DNA of 64,000 nucleotides from Neobacillus mesonae. GTDB lineage: Bacteria; Bacillota; Bacilli; Paenibacillales; Paenibacillaceae. Below the pieces are notes generated by a model. The model saw only the letters and a list, made by a program, of their open reading frames with translations. It was not told the origin of the DNA and did no database searches. The DNA is taken from the NCBI GenBank assembly GCA_023715865.1, contig JAMBOW010000001.1:372001-436000 (forward strand), in the 5' to 3' direction. Below, piece by piece: positions 52,208 through 61,105 of the stretch (position 1 is the stretch's first letter; every line of letters starts with the position of its first letter). A program made the translations under genes and the position numbers.

Positions 52208-53089
52208 ATGAAAAAAATAGTGCTCGCTGGCGGGACAGGATTTATCGGTCAATATTTTGAAGAGGCATTTAAGAAGCTGGGATATCAAGTCTTGATCATA
52301 TCCAGACAGCAAGGCCATATTTCATGGGAGGATCGCACAGGCATAGCGGATGCACTAGATCATGCTGAACTATTAATTAATCTTGCGGGTAAATCCGTGA
52401 ATTGTAGATATAATGAACGAAATAAAAGAGAGATAATAAAATCGCGTACAGAGACAACGAATATTCTAGGGAAGGCAGTACTTGCTTGTGAACATCCGCC
52501 AAAGCTATGGATTAATTCAAGTACAGCGACGATTTATCGTCATGCAGAGGACAAACCTATGACTGAACAGACCGGTGAGCTTGGTACAGGGTTCTCCGTT
52601 GAGGTAGCTAAAGCATGGGAGGAAGCGTTCTTCTCATTTTCTTTACCCTATACAAGACAGGCTGCGCTTCGTATCGCTATCGTACTTGGACCTAACGGCG
52701 GTGTAATGACACCTTATATTTATTTAACAAGGTTTGGCCTCGGAGGTAAGCAAGGATCTGGACATCAAAGGTTCAGCTTCATTCACGTCGAAGATTTATT
52801 TCGTATTGTGATGTATTTAAGTGATCGTGAGGACCTTGAAGGAGTGTTTAACGCTTCTGCACCAAGCACAACCACCAATCGAGAACTGATGAAAGAGATG
52901 CGGGAAGCGCTGAGAATGCCTATCGGCATTCCAACACCTGAATGGATGCTGGAGCTTGGCGCATTTTTTATCCGAACAGAAACAGAATTAATCCTGAAGA
53001 GCAGATGGGTGCTTCCGGAACGATTGCAATTGGAAGGATTTGAGTTTAAGTATCCGACGCTACAGTCCACTTTAAAGGACATTTTATAA
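52208..53089 (+). CDS. TIGR01777-family SDR epimerase (YfcH-like)
   Basis: The 293-residue protein has an NAD(P)-binding Rossmann fold (IVLAGGTGFIGQYFEEAF), LLINLAGKSVNCRYNERNKREI typical of the YfcH group, SSTATIYRHAEDKPMTE and a C-terminal DUF1731 region (TPEWMLELGAFFIRTETELIL). It is a cytoplasmic sugar-nucleotide-type epimerase family member; the substrate is unknown. It is followed by a strong terminator. Confidence 0.92.
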   Translation: MKKIVLAGGTGFIGQYFEEAFKKLGYQVLIISRQQGHISWEDRTGIADALDHAELLINLAGKSVNCRYNERNKREIIKSRTETTNILGKAVLACEHPPKLWINSSTATIYRHAEDKPMTEQTGELGTGFSVEVAKAWEEAFFSFSLPYTRQAALRIAIVLGPNGGVMTPYIYLTRFGLGGKQGSGHQRFSFIHVEDLFRIVMYLSDREDLEGVFNASAPSTTTNRELMKEMREALRMPIGIPTPEWMLELGAFFIRTETELILKSRWVLPERLQLEGFEFKYPTLQSTLKDIL

Positions 53090-53104
53090 TGCACTAAAAT
53101 GAAG

Positions 53105-53134
53105 AAGACCGACGCTGCGTCGGTCTTTTTTTAT
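53105..53134 (+). terminator. Rho-independent terminator of the epimerase gene
   Basis: A perfect 10-bp stem AAGACCGACG/CGTCGGTCTT (53105-53114 with 53118-53127) has a 3-nt loop and is followed by TTTTT. Confidence 0.93.
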
Positions 53135-53164
53135 TGTTAAGTTCATTAATTAATTTCCCGGGAA

Positions 53165-53836
53165 TTATGAACTTAAATATTGGACGAGCATATCAATAAA
53201 TTCCTGTCTCATCGGACTAACAAGCTCCGTTTCCTTATACTCAGTAATGCTTAGCTTTTGAAGAAATGCCATCATGGAAGTGAAGATGAAGGCTGCTGTA
53301 CTCATAGGATCAATGTCCGCTCTAAGCGATCCGTCTTGAATACCCAAATGTAAAGCATCGGATAAGAAATGCTGTTCTTTGTTTATACGGATAAAGTCCG
53401 CATAGCGTTGTTTCAGTTCATCATTGGAATTATAGGATTCAAAGTGAAGATCGAAGAGCAGGATGTATTTAATATAACCTGGAAAAAGTCTTGCGTATTC
53501 AATCCATACGTTCAGCATGGAGGCGAGCTTTTGCAGTCCGCTCATCTCTGAAGTAACGTCGCGCTGTATAAACTGAGTCATATCCTGTAAAATTTCCATT
53601 TGAATCTCCAGAATCAAGTCATCTATGGAAGGAAAATGCTTATAGAAAGTGACCCGGCTTACCCCTGCGCACTTGCATATATCCTGGATATTAACGCTGA
53701 GGAAGCTATGATTCATGAAGAGATTTTTGCCTGCAGATATCAGCTCATCCCGGTTTTTGTTCTTAACACTTTGCTGCCAGTTCTCGTTCATGATGATAAA
53801 TGCTTCCTTTCCGTCACATTCGTTTCTTTCATTCAT
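53165..53836 (-). CDS. TetR-family transcriptional regulator
   Basis: The 223-residue protein has N-terminal helix-turn-helix VNIQDICKCAGVSRVTFYKHF (about 50-70) and a helical ligand-binding C-terminus. ATG 53836 overlaps the stop of the MFS gene by 4 nt (ATGA), which suggests coupling. An internal ATG 53791 with GGAAAGGAAG upstream is an alternative. It most likely represses the MFS-tetR operon through the palindrome at 55016-55048, with an effluxed compound as inducer. Confidence 0.9.
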   Translation of the reverse strand: MNERNECDGKEAFIIMNENWQQSVKNKNRDELISAGKNLFMNHSFLSVNIQDICKCAGVSRVTFYKHFPSIDDLILEIQMEILQDMTQFIQRDVTSEMSGLQKLASMLNVWIEYARLFPGYIKYILLFDLHFESYNSNDELKQRYADFIRINKEQHFLSDALHLGIQDGSLRADIDPMSTAAFIFTSMMAFLQKLSITEYKETELVSPMRQEFIDMLVQYLSS

Positions 53837-54999
53837 GTAATGTTAAAGGTAATGGAAAGAGCCGTCAACAGAATCACTGCACCAAAAATATAAGGCAGGT
53901 GCAAATGCCAATCAAACAAGGTCCCAGCCAAAATCGGCCCTAATATGGTCCCTAGACTGGTATAGGTGGTGTTTAGTCCGGAGGCATATCCCTGCCGGTC
54001 GCCGGCTGCTTTCGAGATCATTGTGCTTAGCGTGGGTCTAAGAAATGCGTTAAATGCGAAAAAGAGAGATGAAACGACCAGCAGATAGGCTAAATTCGCT
54101 TGTATGAGCATCAGCAGCAAAGCGATGGAAGTCATGAGCAAAGACAGCCGAATCAGACGGATTTCACCAAGCCGTTTTATGAATCGATCCAACAGCCATA
54201 CTTGCACAACAATTCCGATAATCGCTCCGACTGTAATGATAATTGAAATCTGTGCGGCATTATAATCGTATTTTTGCCCTACGAACAACGCATAGACCGT
54301 CTCGTAATTAACCAAACCAAAGGTTATGACAAAGATAAGGATCAGGTAAGGAAAATAAGGAGTCCGAAACGACTGGAGAATCTGCTGACCAATCGATTCC
54401 CGAACATGGCTTTTGGCAGCTAATCTTTTTTCTTCTGTTAAAGTTTCAGGCATGAAGAGAGTAAGCATGGCAGCAACAAGACCCAGCCCTGCTGCGAAAT
54501 AGTAGGGAACCCGAATGCCAAACTCGGCGATGATGCCTCCGAGCCCAGGCCCAAGTACCATGCCAAGATTCATCGCTGCACCTAGATATCCCATGCCCTT
54601 AGCACGGGTGTCAGATGTCGTGATATCCGCTACATAGGCCATATTGGAAGGGACCATCAATCCAAGCCCTATACCTCCTATAAAACGAGCAGCGTATAAA
54701 AGCGGCAATGAAGTGGATATGGCAAACATGAAGTCGGAAATGACTGTGAGAAGCAGTCCAATCATAATCATCTTTTTGCGTCCCCATTGGTCTGAAAGCT
54801 TGCCCCCGATGGGGGAGAATATAAATTGTGCGGCGCCGAACGCAGCGACAAGATATCCTGCTGCCGCTCCTGCAGCATCAAATTGCTTCAGATATTCCGG
54901 CAGAATTGGAATAACCATGCCTTGACCGAGCAAGGCGATAAATAAATTGAGCATCAGTATAAACAGCGGAAATTTGGCAGATCGATAAAATGAACTCAT
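53833..54999 (-). CDS. MFS drug-efflux-type transporter
   Basis: The 388-residue protein has twelve spans. MFS motif A is GGKLSDQWGRKKMIMIG between TM2 and TM3, and the antiporter motif C is in GMVLGPGLGGIIAE (TM5). It resembles Bmr/NorA-type multidrug transporters; the substrate is unknown. The start is ATG 54999 with GAGGAGAGGG on the minus strand; the longer frame from 55014 begins within that site. It is first in a two-gene operon with the TetR regulator. Confidence 0.92.
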   Translation of the reverse strand: MSSFYRSAKFPLFILMLNLFIALLGQGMVIPILPEYLKQFDAAGAAAGYLVAAFGAAQFIFSPIGGKLSDQWGRKKMIMIGLLLTVISDFMFAISTSLPLLYAARFIGGIGLGLMVPSNMAYVADITTSDTRAKGMGYLGAAMNLGMVLGPGLGGIIAEFGIRVPYYFAAGLGLVAAMLTLFMPETLTEEKRLAAKSHVRESIGQQILQSFRTPYFPYLILIFVITFGLVNYETVYALFVGQKYDYNAAQISIIITVGAIIGIVVQVWLLDRFIKRLGEIRLIRLSLLMTSIALLLMLIQANLAYLLVVSSLFFAFNAFLRPTLSTMISKAAGDRQGYASGLNTTYTSLGTILGPILAGTLFDWHLHLPYIFGAVILLTALSITFNIT

Positions 55000-55015
55000 A
55001 ATCCCTCTCCTCAAG

Positions 55016-55048
55016 GTTTACAATATGTAAACTTTACTTTGTGTAAAC
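55016..55048. promoter_or_regulatory. Candidate TetR operator
   Basis: A perfect inverted repeat GTTTACA-ATA-TGTAAAC (55016-55032) is followed by a further TGTAAAC (55042-55048) facing TTTAC (55033-55037). The array lies between the predicted transcription start and the MFS start codon. Confidence 0.65.
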
Positions 55049-55049
55049 C

Positions 55050-55078
55050 ATTGTAGAAAAAAGAAGCACAATTGTAAA
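55050..55078 (-). promoter_or_regulatory. Predicted promoter of the MFS-tetR operon
   Basis: On the minus strand TTTACA (55078-55073), a 17-nt spacer and TACAAT (55055-55050) are present. Initiation near 55043 would fall inside the operator. Confidence 0.6.
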
Positions 55079-55166
55079 TCATATTTTTACTTGCTCCTGG
55101 AACTTTTAGTAAACCAATACTGTCTTTATATGTAGTAGCTTCTATATTAAAAGGGGGCAAAAAAAC

Positions 55167-55646
55167 GTGAAAATAATAATTTACCTTGTACTGTGCAGCT
55201 TTCTGTTGCTAACGGGGTGCGGAATGGGGGCGTCTACTGAGTCAGGGCTTACAGGAAGCGATCCGCCTAAAGCAGACATTCAAGTCAGAGACAAGCTTTA
55301 CGAAACAGTGCTTGGCACACACTGCTGGTCATCCGGTAACGTAAGCAGGTGTGAAGATTACGCCGGACCAGTGGAAATGTTGGAGAATGAAGAACCACTA
55401 ACAGTATCGCCTGGAGAAGATATAACATTTGTTATGGATTACGAGCCAGAGCCGAGCCAGTTCAGTGTTCAGCAATATACAAAGGACGGGAAACGTACAG
55501 AAGTAATCATTCAAAATCATACCTTTCAAGCACCTACCGAAAAAGGAGTCTATTATTATTCCTATGGAGTATGGTGGATGGATCCAGAGGAAGAGAACAT
55601 ATCTCATGGAGATGCATTTTACAATTTTGTTATTGAGGTAAGCTAG
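55167..55646 (+). CDS. Small exported lipoprotein
   Basis: The 159-residue protein starts at GTG 55167 (AAGGGGG upstream). Signal IIIYLVLCSFLLLTGC carries lipobox LLTGC (Cys18). The mature part contains two cysteines (THCWSSGNVSRCEDY) that could form a disulfide, then beta-rich sequence (SPGEDITFVMDYEP, KGVYYYSYGVWW). No family was recognised with certainty. Confidence 0.75.
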   Translation: MKIIIYLVLCSFLLLTGCGMGASTESGLTGSDPPKADIQVRDKLYETVLGTHCWSSGNVSRCEDYAGPVEMLENEEPLTVSPGEDITFVMDYEPEPSQFSVQQYTKDGKRTEVIIQNHTFQAPTEKGVYYYSYGVWWMDPEEENISHGDAFYNFVIEVS

Positions 55647-55717
55647 TTGTTCCCGTAAGCAGCTTACTTTTATAGCAAGACAAAACACGGATGAGATCAA
55701 GAAATATCATTGCTATG

Positions 55718-55752
55718 GTCACTTTGATGCGAGTTGTCGAAGTGGCTTTTTT
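55718..55752 (+). terminator. Terminator downstream of the lipoprotein gene
   Basis: GTCACTTTGA near 55719-55728 pairs with TCGAAGTGGC near 55737-55746 (one G-U), then TTTTTT. A smaller hairpin GTAAG-CAG-CTTAC followed by TTTTAT lies at 55655-55671, directly after the stop. Confidence 0.65.
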
Positions 55753-55880
55753 ATATGCGCTTGTATTTAACCTGAGGAGAAACCGCTGATTACCAACCAC
55801 ACTAACAGTGAAAGTGCCAGGTCGTGGATCTAGTGGTCTCCTCGAAAATATGTAATGATGAGGTCAGGAGGGATAATGTG

Positions 55881-57341
55881 ATGTATTCCGATTTTAAACT
55901 CACGGATGACCGTCCGGCTTATATACAAGTTAAAGATTATATGAAAAGGCTGATTACAACCGGTGCACTTCAGGGTGAACAGAAGCTGCCATCGACACGC
56001 GAGCTCAGCTCGATGCTTCATGTGAGTCGCAATACGGTGCTGAGCTCCTACTCAGACCTTGAAGAGGAAGGCTACATTTATGCCGTTAAAGGTCAGGGGC
56101 ATTTCGTTATTCCCTCGCACAGTGAGACCGGAACAGAGAAACAGCCGGCTGGCGTGCGGATAGACTGGGTATCTCGACTAAACAATTATGCAAGGCTCGC
56201 CGAAGAGCATGACTTAATGAAGCATGGCATTCGCGCACAGAAAGGCGTTATCTCGTTTACGAGTATTGCGCCGGACGAGAAGCTGTTCGATCTGCAGAAT
56301 GTAAAGCGTGCGTTTCTTGACCGGATGTCTCTAGAGGGTGAGGTTCTTCTTAACTATGGCTACGCTAAGGGATATAAGCCGCTGATCGAATATTTGCTGC
56401 AGTACATGGAGAATAAAGGCGTTGATATTAAGGGGAAGGATTTGCTTGTGACGAGTGGTTTTACAGAGGGGTTAAGCTTAATTTTGTCTGCCTTCAAACA
56501 GAAAAACGGTCGAATCCTTTGCGAAAATCCAACCCATCATACGGCTATCAAAAATTTTAGAATGCATGGTTACGAAATTACAGGAGTTCCAATGGAGCCA
56601 GATGGAATCAGCTTATCAAGTCTTGCCAGTGAGCTGTCTGCTCGCTCCTACGACCTGGCATATTTTGTGCCATCTTACCATAATCCAACGGGCATTGTGA
56701 TGTCCCACCCTAAAAGACAAGAAGTCTTGCGGCTTCTCAGTAAGTATCAGATTCCGATTATAGAGGACGGATTCAACGAAGAGCTGCGCTACTCCGGCTC
56801 GCATATTGCGCCGCTGGTTGTCAGCGCAGGCAGCGGAAACAACAGTGTGATCTACTTAGGGAGCTTCTCCAAAATATTGTTCCCGGGTCTGCGTGTCGGA
56901 TGGGTGCTGGCGGATAAGGCACTGATCGATTACCTGGAAAGCGTAAAACGTGCCCGCAGCATTCATACTTCTACGCTGGATCAATCTCTGCTCTATCAAT
57001 ATCTCTACAATGGGAATTTTGAAAAGTATCTGAAGAGGGCCAAATCCGAGTATAAGCGAAAATATGAGCTGGCGATCAGCTGCTGTGAGAAATGGCTGCC
57101 GATGCAGCGCATGTCCGGCGATGGAGGACTCCATGTTTTTGTAGAGTTTGCCACAGGCTTTCGGACACGTGAGCTGCTTGAGGTCTGTTCAGAACAAGGT
57201 GTTGTATTTACACCGGGGGACATTTTCTATACGGATGGGGGCGGCGAGAACACGATGCGTCTTGGATTTTCCCGTGTTTCCGATGAGGACATCGAGTACG
57301 GCATACGCATCATTGGGGAAGCGGCCAGAAAGCTGATCTAG
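55881..57341 (+). CDS. MocR-type regulator (GntR helix-turn-helix plus aminotransferase fold), DdlR-like
   Basis: The 486-residue protein has an N-terminal winged helix (YIQVKDYMKRLITTGALQGE; PSTRELSSMLHVSRNTVLSSY) joined to a fold-type I PLP domain (about 110-486), with the PLP lysine in IYLGSFSKILFPGLRVGW. The start is ATG 55881, 8 nt after AGGAGGG. It directly precedes ddl on the same strand. Brevibacillus DdlR is a MocR-type activator of a ddl gene, so the same role is inferred here. It probably senses a D-Ala- or PLP-related signal. Confidence 0.88.
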   Translation: MYSDFKLTDDRPAYIQVKDYMKRLITTGALQGEQKLPSTRELSSMLHVSRNTVLSSYSDLEEEGYIYAVKGQGHFVIPSHSETGTEKQPAGVRIDWVSRLNNYARLAEEHDLMKHGIRAQKGVISFTSIAPDEKLFDLQNVKRAFLDRMSLEGEVLLNYGYAKGYKPLIEYLLQYMENKGVDIKGKDLLVTSGFTEGLSLILSAFKQKNGRILCENPTHHTAIKNFRMHGYEITGVPMEPDGISLSSLASELSARSYDLAYFVPSYHNPTGIVMSHPKRQEVLRLLSKYQIPIIEDGFNEELRYSGSHIAPLVVSAGSGNNSVIYLGSFSKILFPGLRVGWVLADKALIDYLESVKRARSIHTSTLDQSLLYQYLYNGNFEKYLKRAKSEYKRKYELAISCCEKWLPMQRMSGDGGLHVFVEFATGFRTRELLEVCSEQGVVFTPGDIFYTDGGGENTMRLGFSRVSDEDIEYGIRIIGEAARKLI

Positions 57342-57413
57342 CAAGATTAGTAAGACAACGGAGGTGTACTCCGAGAAAAATAGGCTCACAACACAATCAG
57401 GAGGTATGACATT

Positions 57414-58340
57414 ATGAAAGTCGGCGTTATTATGGGAGGCGTATCATCTGAGCGGGAGGTTTCACTGCTTACGGGCAGGCAGATGATTGCTCATTTGGAT
57501 CCGATGAAGTATGATCCGATCCCGATTGACATCAACGACAAGTACGACTTGATTACCAAGACAAAAAATATTGACGTTGCTCTTCTCGCGCTTCACGGAA
57601 AATATGGGGAGGACGGGACGGTACAGGCGACGCTGGAATCTATGGGTATCCCGTATACGGGCAGCGGCGTGCTCTCCAGCAGCATCTGTATGGATAAAGA
57701 CATCAGCAAGAAGCTGCTCCGTCAGGAGGGGCTGCTTACACCCGATTGGATTGTTGTCAGCAGCCTTGAAGAGCTCAGTACTGCAAATATGGATACAATT
57801 AGTTACCCAGTTGTAGTTAAGCCTAATAGTGGAGGCTCCAGTATCGGTACCCGTATTGTCCGTTCCCGCGAATCCTTGAAGGAAGCCGTAGCTGAAGCGT
57901 TAAAATGGGACTCTATTGTGATGATCGAACAGTGTGTGATCGGAGAGGAGATCACATGCTCAGTCTTGGATGGAAAATTGCTTCCCGTGATTTCGATTAA
58001 ACCAAACGCTGCATTTTTTGATTATTCATCTAAATACGAGACCGGCGGAGCGGATGAAAAAGTAATAGAACTTCCTCATGAGCTGCGGGAGCAAGTGAAC
58101 AAAACGGTGCTTCAATGCTGTAAGGCACTAAGATGCAGTGTATACGCGAGGGTCGACATCATAGTGGTGAACGGTATGCCTTATGTACTCGAAGTTAACA
58201 CTCTGCCGGGATTGACGCAAACGAGCCTTCTGCCCCAAAGTGCCGAATCAGTGGGCATCTCGTTCGGTGCATTGCTTGACTCGATTATCGAGCTATCGTT
58301 AAAGGAACGAAAACAAGAATATAATGGATACAAGGAGTAA
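57414..58340 (+). CDS. ddl: D-alanine--D-alanine ligase
   Basis: The 308-residue ATP-grasp enzyme shows VGVIMGGVSSEREVSLLTG, LHGKYGEDGTVQATLESMGIPYTG, VVKPNSGGSSIGT (ATP loop), EVNTLPGLTQTSLLP and the metal/ATP-binding YARVDIIVV. It joins two D-alanines for peptidoglycan precursor synthesis in the cytoplasm. It lies 72 nt after the MocR gene and 6 nt before the aminotransferase gene. It is slightly short, like other DdlB-type enzymes. Confidence 0.93.
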   Translation: MKVGVIMGGVSSEREVSLLTGRQMIAHLDPMKYDPIPIDINDKYDLITKTKNIDVALLALHGKYGEDGTVQATLESMGIPYTGSGVLSSSICMDKDISKKLLRQEGLLTPDWIVVSSLEELSTANMDTISYPVVVKPNSGGSSIGTRIVRSRESLKEAVAEALKWDSIVMIEQCVIGEEITCSVLDGKLLPVISIKPNAAFFDYSSKYETGGADEKVIELPHELREQVNKTVLQCCKALRCSVYARVDIIVVNGMPYVLEVNTLPGLTQTSLLPQSAESVGISFGALLDSIIELSLKERKQEYNGYKE

Positions 58341-58346
58341 GAGAGC

Positions 58347-59555
58347 ATGAATATGACGAAAAGCTTCTTGTCACCCGTTGTGCAGTCGATACCTCCATCG
58401 GGAATTAGACAATTTTTTAACGCGGCGGAAGCCGATCCGGAGGTGATCTCGCTTGGCGTCGGCGAACCGGATTTCGTTACGCCAAAACGTGCCATCAAGG
58501 CATGCGTCCAGGCACTGGAAAGCGGGCGTACAATGTATACGCCAAATGAAGGACTCTTGGAACTCAGAGAAGCAATTTCACTGTATTTGAATCGTCACTT
58601 CCAGCTTAACTATGATCCGTCGGGGGAAGTGCTTGTAACTGTTGGCGGCAGTGAAGCGATCGATTTGGCCCTGCGGGCAATCTTAACGCCAGGAGATGAA
58701 GTTATCATTCCTGTGCCGGGTTACGTAGCGTATTCTCCTCTTGTTCGACTGAACGGCGGAGTGCCGATTGAGCTTGAGCTGACTGCTGAACAGGATTTTA
58801 AATTAACAAAGGAATTACTGGAGGAGGTTATTACTCCGAGAACGAAGGTTATTGTCGTCAACTTTCCAAGCAATCCGACGGGCGCCGTTATGACGAGGAA
58901 GGACTGGTTACCGATTGCACAGCTTGCGGTTTCGCACAATCTGATTATTATCTCTGACGAGATGTATGCGGAGCTCACGTACGAAGGACATCATACCAGT
59001 ATCGCAGCTCTTCCGGACATGCGGGATCGGACTCTTGTCGTCAGCGGATTCTCTAAAGCCTTTGCGATGACGGGATGGAGGATCGGGTATTTGTGCGGGC
59101 CTCGTAATCTGCTGCAGGGGATGATCAAAATCCACCAGTTCACTATTCTTTGCGCACCGATTATGGGGCAGATTGCAGCGATCGAATGCCTTAGGAATGG
59201 ACATGAGGAAAAGGAAGAGATGAAGGATGCGTTCAATAGACGGCGAATGATGTTTGTTCAGGGGCTGCGCAGCCTCGGTCTATCATGCCGTGAGCCAAAG
59301 GGGGCCTTCTATGCCTTTCCGAATATCATGGCGACGGGACTAAGCTCTCAGGAGCTGGCGGGGCGCTTGCTCCGCGAAGCAAAGGTAGCTGTCGTGCCAG
59401 GTCAAGTATTCGGTGCCGGAGGTGAAGGATTTATACGATGCTCTTATGCAGCCTCAGAGGTGCAGCTGGAAGAAGCTCTGGATAGAATCGGCCGATGGCT
59501 TCATGCTTCTGGACTTTTGACTGAGGGAAACAATGGACAGCTGGCAAATTTTTAA
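58347..59555 (+). CDS. Class I/II pyridoxal-phosphate aminotransferase (PatA/alanine transaminase-like)
   Basis: The 402-residue fold-type I enzyme shows ISLGVGEPDFVTP, YTPNEGLLELREAI, NFPSNPTGAVM, and the PLP lysine in VVSGFSKAFAMTGWRIGY, ending with the RCSYAAS substrate arginine. The adjacency to ddl suggests alanine or another amino acid feeding D-amino-acid/peptidoglycan metabolism; the real substrate is unknown. It begins 6 nt after the ddl stop with AAGGAG overlapping the end of ddl. Confidence 0.9.
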   Translation: MNMTKSFLSPVVQSIPPSGIRQFFNAAEADPEVISLGVGEPDFVTPKRAIKACVQALESGRTMYTPNEGLLELREAISLYLNRHFQLNYDPSGEVLVTVGGSEAIDLALRAILTPGDEVIIPVPGYVAYSPLVRLNGGVPIELELTAEQDFKLTKELLEEVITPRTKVIVVNFPSNPTGAVMTRKDWLPIAQLAVSHNLIIISDEMYAELTYEGHHTSIAALPDMRDRTLVVSGFSKAFAMTGWRIGYLCGPRNLLQGMIKIHQFTILCAPIMGQIAAIECLRNGHEEKEEMKDAFNRRRMMFVQGLRSLGLSCREPKGAFYAFPNIMATGLSSQELAGRLLREAKVAVVPGQVFGAGGEGFIRCSYAASEVQLEEALDRIGRWLHASGLLTEGNNGQLANF

Positions 59556-59619
59556 TAAAGAATGAAGTGAAAAAGGGAATCAACCATATAAAATTTCTAA
59601 AAAAACGGGGAGGAACCCA

Positions 59620-60396
59620 ATGGTAATCGAAGCTTGCAAGATCGGTGAGATTCAACATCTCATGAGAGAATATCTGGAGATGTTGTCCTCACCGTTCGAT
59701 TCTTTTTTGGAAGAGCATATTCTTTCATCCACTTTTTACATCTTTCGTGACGCCCATAACGATATTGGTTATATGGCAACTTATAGTAACGACCGCCTGA
59801 CCCAGTTCTATATTCGTCGTTCACATTTAAAGCTAGCGCAACAGTTGTTCATTCAGGTAATTAAAAGTCATATGATTCATTCCATATTCGTTCCAACCTC
59901 TGATGAACAACTGATAAGCTTGGTTATAGACCATGAATTTGTCATCCGCAAACAAGCCTACCTTTTTCAAGATAGTCTTGTAAACTCGATGAAATTCAGT
60001 ATAGGTAATGGTGAAGTGTTCCGTTCAGCTATAGAAGAAGATCTAAATGTAATAAGGAGGGTTTGCGGACAATTTCTTGATGACTATGAAAGCCGGATTA
60101 CAAACGGAGAGCTGTTCGTATATTATAGAAACGCCGATTTACTAGGCATTGGATTAATAGAGCGATCACATTTGTTTAAAGAGGTGGCAAGTATCGGTAT
60201 GTTCGTAAGCGAGTCATCTAGGAATCAAGGAGTGGGAAGAACGATTATTGTTGGGCTGCGAGACTGGTGCAATAACCATGACATCAAACCGATAAGCGGT
60301 TGCTGGTACTATAATGAAGCTTCAAAAAGAACGCTGGAAAGCGGAGGTATGGTAACCAAAACGAGGCTGCTCAATGTTGAAATTAACTTAGTCTGA
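59620..60396 (+). CDS. GNAT-domain protein with extra N-terminal half
   Basis: The 258-residue protein has a C-terminal GNAT domain (about 130-255: SIGMFVSESSRNQGVGRTIIVGLRDW; acetyl-CoA loop RNQGVG; GCWYYNEASKRTLESGG). The N-terminal half resembles a degenerate GNAT fold. GGGGAGGAA lies before ATG 59620. It is 64 nt after the aminotransferase, so may be the last gene of that operon. It may acetylate an amino-acid product; the substrate is unknown. Confidence 0.8.
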   Translation: MVIEACKIGEIQHLMREYLEMLSSPFDSFLEEHILSSTFYIFRDAHNDIGYMATYSNDRLTQFYIRRSHLKLAQQLFIQVIKSHMIHSIFVPTSDEQLISLVIDHEFVIRKQAYLFQDSLVNSMKFSIGNGEVFRSAIEEDLNVIRRVCGQFLDDYESRITNGELFVYYRNADLLGIGLIERSHLFKEVASIGMFVSESSRNQGVGRTIIVGLRDWCNNHDIKPISGCWYYNEASKRTLESGGMVTKTRLLNVEINLV

Positions 60397-60513
60397 AACA
60401 CAGGAATTCATTTCTACTAAAGACAGCTGCAAAATGTAGTTTGCTTTATGGTTGAAAATGTTACTGGTATAAGAACGTATGTTTGTATTATAATGAATCC
60501 TGAGGTGATCGGG

Positions 60514-60828
60514 ATGAATGATAACGAACTACAGCCAAAAAATATGACACGGATGATTCAAACAAAGGAATGGGATAAGCATGAATTTTCTCACTATGCA
60601 GTTGGGGAAGCCTCACAGAATTTAGGAATGGAAACTGTGTATAATGCTCTTACTGCGTCATTCCAAGAGCGGCTGCTGGTCCATGTTCGGCTTTTTGATG
60701 ATTATGAGGATAGACGAGTGATCGGGATGGTTGAGGAGATGGACACACGATTTAAACGGTTTAAGGTTGATGGCGAATGGTTTGAAATCAGTGAAGTGTT
60801 TGGAGCGGAAATCGAGGGTTACGATTGA
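60514..60828 (+). CDS. YolD-like protein
   Basis: The 104-residue protein starts at ATG 60514, 8 nt after GAGG of GAGGTGATC. It shows the YolD layout: MIQTKEWDKHEF in the first half, then IGMVEEMDTRFKRFKVDGEWFEISEV. YolD-like proteins often accompany Y-family polymerases, but none is adjacent. A TATAAT at 60489-60494 suggests its own promoter. Confidence 0.85.
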   Translation: MNDNELQPKNMTRMIQTKEWDKHEFSHYAVGEASQNLGMETVYNALTASFQERLLVHVRLFDDYEDRRVIGMVEEMDTRFKRFKVDGEWFEISEVFGAEIEGYD

Positions 60829-60855
60829 TTACATATAATAGACAGTACGATGATG

Positions 60856-60882
60856 AGCGTTCTGCAGAGAACGCTTTTTTTA
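60856..60882 (+). terminator. Rho-independent terminator of the YolD-like gene
   Basis: A perfect 8-bp stem AGCGTTCT/AGAACGCT (60856-60863 with 60868-60875) has loop GCAG, then TTTTTT. Confidence 0.93.
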
Positions 60883-61105
60883 ATTAGAAACGGATCTGAT
60901 GCTCACACCATCATCATAATACATCTGGTTATGTCACAATTAAAAATAAGCAAATACTTAGATATAATGTATCGTGTAAAAAGATCAAATCTCGATCTTT
61001 GGTAGAAAAAATGAAGATTTTTAAATGCTGATATCATAATGGAACAAGCCACTCCCATAACATCTATTAGTAAGTCAATGTATCATAACGATAGGGAATG
61101 GAGTG

